Assembly: GCF_023661085.1 (NCBI RefSeq)
Contig: NZ_JAHDJT010000053.1
Span: forward strand, 1 to 8,372
DNA from: Wolbachia pipientis
GTDB taxonomy: Bacteria; Pseudomonadota; Alphaproteobacteria; Rickettsiales; Anaplasmataceae
Length of the DNA stretch: 8,372 nt
Direction of reading: 5' to 3'
Under the pieces are notes generated by a model that was not told the DNA's origin, did no database searches, and saw only the letters and a program-made list of their open reading frames with translations. This document shows positions 7,397-8,372 of the stretch, piece after piece. The translations under genes were made by a program, and so were the position numbers. Every line of letters begins with the position of its first letter. Positions within the stretch are counted from its first letter, which is position 1.

Positions 7397-7786
7397 ATGA
7401 CAGACTTTATAAATCTTTTCGATGACTATTCGGGATTTTTCGAGGATAATGCTTATTATGTAGTATCTGAATATAATAAAGATAGTCCAGATCTTACAGA
7501 TCTTAGCACATATATAGTAGAACGTGATGAACATGAGAACTTGGTATTTAAAAACCTATATGAATATATAGGTCCGAATGAGAACATACATAAAGATATT
7601 GTCCTTGATCTCAGATCTTTACAAATAGAAGAAAGAATAGAAGACAGCAGCGGTTGTCATGTGAATAACTATAGGGTAGATAATGGAACTTTGTCTTCAG
7701 ATGGAAAAGAATTAATATTTAATATAACTCCAACCGAAGGGAGCCATACAAGAGAGTTTAACATAATTAGTATTACAAAAATATAA
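7397..7786 (+). CDS. Hypothetical small, highly acidic protein
   Basis: I recognise no family for this 129-aa protein. The ATG at 7397 is supported by AAAGGG eight nt upstream and by a near-consensus promoter. The product is very acidic: I count 13 Asp and 13 Glu against 5 Lys and 5 Arg. The N-terminal half has an aromatic and acidic opening (about residues 4-27, with FINLFDD and YYVVSEY). The C-terminal half (about 68-129) alternates hydrophobic and polar residues in a way that suggests beta strands (for example ELIFNITP and EFNIISITKI). It has a single cysteine, C87, and no signal peptide or membrane segment, so it should be soluble. The strong acidity and stand-alone expression would fit an inhibitor, DNA-mimic or secreted protein, but nothing in the sequence decides between them. 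Confidence 0.65.
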   Translation: MTDFINLFDDYSGFFEDNAYYVVSEYNKDSPDLTDLSTYIVERDEHENLVFKNLYEYIGPNENIHKDIVLDLRSLQIEERIEDSSGCHVNNYRVDNGTLSSDGKELIFNITPTEGSHTREFNIISITKI

Positions 7787-7819
7787 GCCATAACTGTGCG
7801 AACATTGTGATTTGAGCCT

Positions 7820-7856
7820 GCCAAGAGGGTATCATCTAAGTAGATACTCTCTTGCC
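7820..7856 (+). terminator. Long stem-loop downstream of the 129-aa gene; possible transcript end
   Basis: Arms 7820-7833 (GCCAAGAGGGTATC) and 7843-7856 (GATACTCTCTTGCC) form a 14-position stem with one mismatch and one G-U pair around a 9-nt loop. It lies 34 nt past the stop codon of the acidic-protein gene. No U-run follows on either strand, so it is not a textbook intrinsic terminator; a stabilising 3' hairpin or a dispersed palindromic repeat are alternatives. Confidence 0.35.
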
Positions 7857-7948
7857 AGTTAATAAGACGGCACCGGTTCCTTTATGACAGTGTCATTCCC
7901 GCGCCCTCATCTATTATGCAGTTTCAGCTTACCGCTTCTACGGCACAC

Positions 7949-8017
7949 TCATCCAAGTACCTTCCTTTCTTGTCATCCAAGTACCTCTCCTCCTGTCATC
8001 ACAGTACTCTCTTCTTG
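7949..8017. repeat. Degenerate 22-24-bp tandem array
   Basis: Three units begin at 7949 (TCATCCAAGTACC), 7973 (TCATCCAAGTACC) and 7996 (TCATCACAGTACT), with lengths of 24, 23 and 22 bp. Each ends in a pyrimidine-rich tail such as TTCCTTTCTTG or TCTCCTCCTG. The next TCATCC at 8018 starts the full palindromic element, so the array looks like repeated 5' halves of that element. It is a candidate variable-number repeat. Confidence 0.7.
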
Positions 8018-8046
8018 TCATCCCAGTGCTTGACACTGGGATCTAG
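8016..8046 (+). repeat. Palindromic element, copy 1 (plus orientation)
   Basis: Perfect 9-bp arms ATCCCAGTG (8020-8028) and CACTGGGAT (8034-8042) surround the loop CTTGA. TGTC precedes the left arm and CTAG follows the right arm. It belongs to the same family as the copies at 8139-8170 and 8242-8272. Confidence 0.85.
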
Positions 8047-8112
8047 CATTTCCATAATGATTAAATGGTGTGTTTTAAATTAAGATTAGCTACTTTCTAT
8101 GTTCACAAAATT

Positions 8113-8136
8113 AGTTTGCTTGCTTACAAGCAAACT
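8113..8136. repeat. Perfect 10-bp hairpin in the AT-rich core
   Basis: AGTTTGCTTG (8113-8122) pairs perfectly with CAAGCAAACT (8127-8136) around the 4-nt loop CTTA. It sits between two oppositely oriented copies of the palindromic element. Only a short TTTCC follows, so I do not call it a terminator. Confidence 0.75.
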
Positions 8137-8138
8137 TT

Positions 8139-8170
8139 CCTAGATTCCAGCGTCACGCGCTGGAATGACA
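8139..8170 (-). repeat. Palindromic element, copy 2 (minus orientation)
   Basis: Perfect 9-bp arms ATTCCAGCG (8144-8152) and CGCTGGAAT (8158-8166) surround the loop TCACG. Flanking CCTAG on the left and GACA on the right show that it is the reverse complement of copies 1 and 3. Over 31 aligned positions I count 26 identical with copy 1. Confidence 0.85.
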
Positions 8171-8182
8171 GAGCTACGGGTG

Positions 8183-8242
8183 TCATCCCAGCACTTCCTT
8201 TCCCTGCCACTCCTCCTGTTATTCCAGCGCCCCCTCCTCCCG
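8183..8242. repeat. Second partial tandem array of half-elements
   Basis: Half-elements begin at 8183 (TCATCCCAGCACTTCC) and about 8220 (TATTCCAGCGCCCCC), each with a pyrimidine-rich tail, and the next unit starts at 8243 with the full copy 3. The last interval is 23 bp, matching the period of the array at 7949-8017; the first is 37 bp and appears to include a fragment. Confidence 0.6.
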
Positions 8243-8272
8243 TCATCCCAGCGCGCGACACTGGGATCTAGG
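8242..8272 (+). repeat. Palindromic element, copy 3 (plus orientation)
   Basis: Arms ATCCCAGCG (8245-8253) and CACTGGGAT (8259-8267) surround the loop CGCGA. They pair except for one C-A mismatch at the eighth position. GTC precedes the left arm and CTAGG follows the right arm. Confidence 0.85.
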
Positions 8273-8310
8273 ATACTACTTTAGTAATAAATATTTAAGA
8301 AATTTATCAG

Positions 8311-8372
8311 GTGAGAAAAAAAGGCAAAAGAAGCCCTGGTCAGTATTTATTTTTAGTATTGGCGTTTTTATG
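8311..8372 (+). CDS. Possible 5' end of a further gene (runs off the window)
   Basis: From GTG at 8311 the frame stays open to the window edge and encodes a basic start (RKKGKRSPGQ) followed by a hydrophobic run (YLFLVLAFL). That is the pattern of an N-terminal membrane anchor or signal sequence. The nearest in-frame stop upstream is TAA at 8296-8298, so the start must lie between 8299 and about 8311, or further right (an ATG in another frame ends the window at 8370-8372). No clear Shine-Dalgarno sequence is present. A run of seven A (8316-8322) right after the start is a possible slippage site. The product is unknown; the call depends on sequence beyond the window. Confidence 0.35.
   Translation, partial: MRKKGKRSPGQYLFLVLAFL

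Larger units (their letters stand above)
7893..8272. repeat. Composite intergenic repeat island
   Basis: This gene-free stretch is built from copies and half-copies of one small element of the TCATCCCAG type. It holds a half-element at 7893 (TCATTCCCGCG), a degenerate tandem array (7949-8017), a full palindromic element (8016-8046), an AT-rich core with its own hairpin (8047-8138), an inverted full element (8139-8170), a second partial array (8183-8242) and a third full element (8242-8272). Its repeat parts are visibly richer in G+C than the surrounding genes. Elements of this type are scattered between genes in Wolbachia genomes. The frame reading through 8065-8271 gives Pro/Ala-rich repeat-derived peptide and is not a gene. 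Confidence 0.85.

Noticed and set aside
7949..8242. CRISPR-like array
   Set aside because: Units of 22-24 bp follow one another without unique spacers of constant length, the units are degenerate, and no cas gene is present.
8065..8271. Open frame of 68 codons through the repeat island
   Set aside because: Its peptide (SVTRWND, VIPA repeats, RDTGI) is translated palindromic repeat, with no ribosome site and no gene-like composition.

Overview
The window looks like chromosome from a Wolbachia-type endosymbiont (Rickettsiales, Anaplasmataceae). The evidence is an AT-rich background, a DNA polymerase I with an intact 5' nuclease but a degenerate proofreading domain, a standard tldD, several lineage-type hypothetical proteins, and a right-hand block of small GC-richer palindromes of the 'TCATCCCAG ... 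CTGGGATCTAG' type that I know from Wolbachia intergenic regions. The assignment rests on recognition, not on a search.

Layout, left to right. 1-116: no gene, one imperfect hairpin. 117-1307 (-): Ser/Lys-rich coiled-coil hypothetical protein. 1308-1475: divergent intergenic region. 1476-4040 (+): polA. 4054-4082: well-formed sigma70-type promoter for the 353-aa hypothetical membrane protein at 4114-5175 (+). 5170-6597 (-): tldD, converging on that gene so tightly that both stop codons sit in one TTATAA palindrome. 6598-6659: a 62-bp divergent control region with overlapping promoters for tldD (-) and tRNA-Leu(CAG) (+, 6660-6743). 6796-7293 (+): small multi-span membrane protein. 7397-7786 (+): small, very acidic hypothetical protein with its own promoter and Shine-Dalgarno sequence. 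7787-8310: no gene; it holds a stem-loop and a composite repeat island (degenerate 22-24-bp tandem units plus three related palindromes, two of which face each other around an AT-rich core). 8311-8372: probable 5' end of another gene running off the window.

Only three loci have assignable functions: DNA repair/Okazaki processing (polA), peptide/protein turnover (tldD, whose partner tldE/pmbA is not here) and translation of CUG codons (tRNA-Leu). They do not form a pathway, and most units appear to be transcribed singly. The four hypothetical proteins share no visible system. I did not find a convincing new multi-gene system. The most interesting signals are the covarying palindromes with a MITE-like arrangement, the loss of every proofreading residue in PolA, and the overlapping tldD/tRNA promoters.
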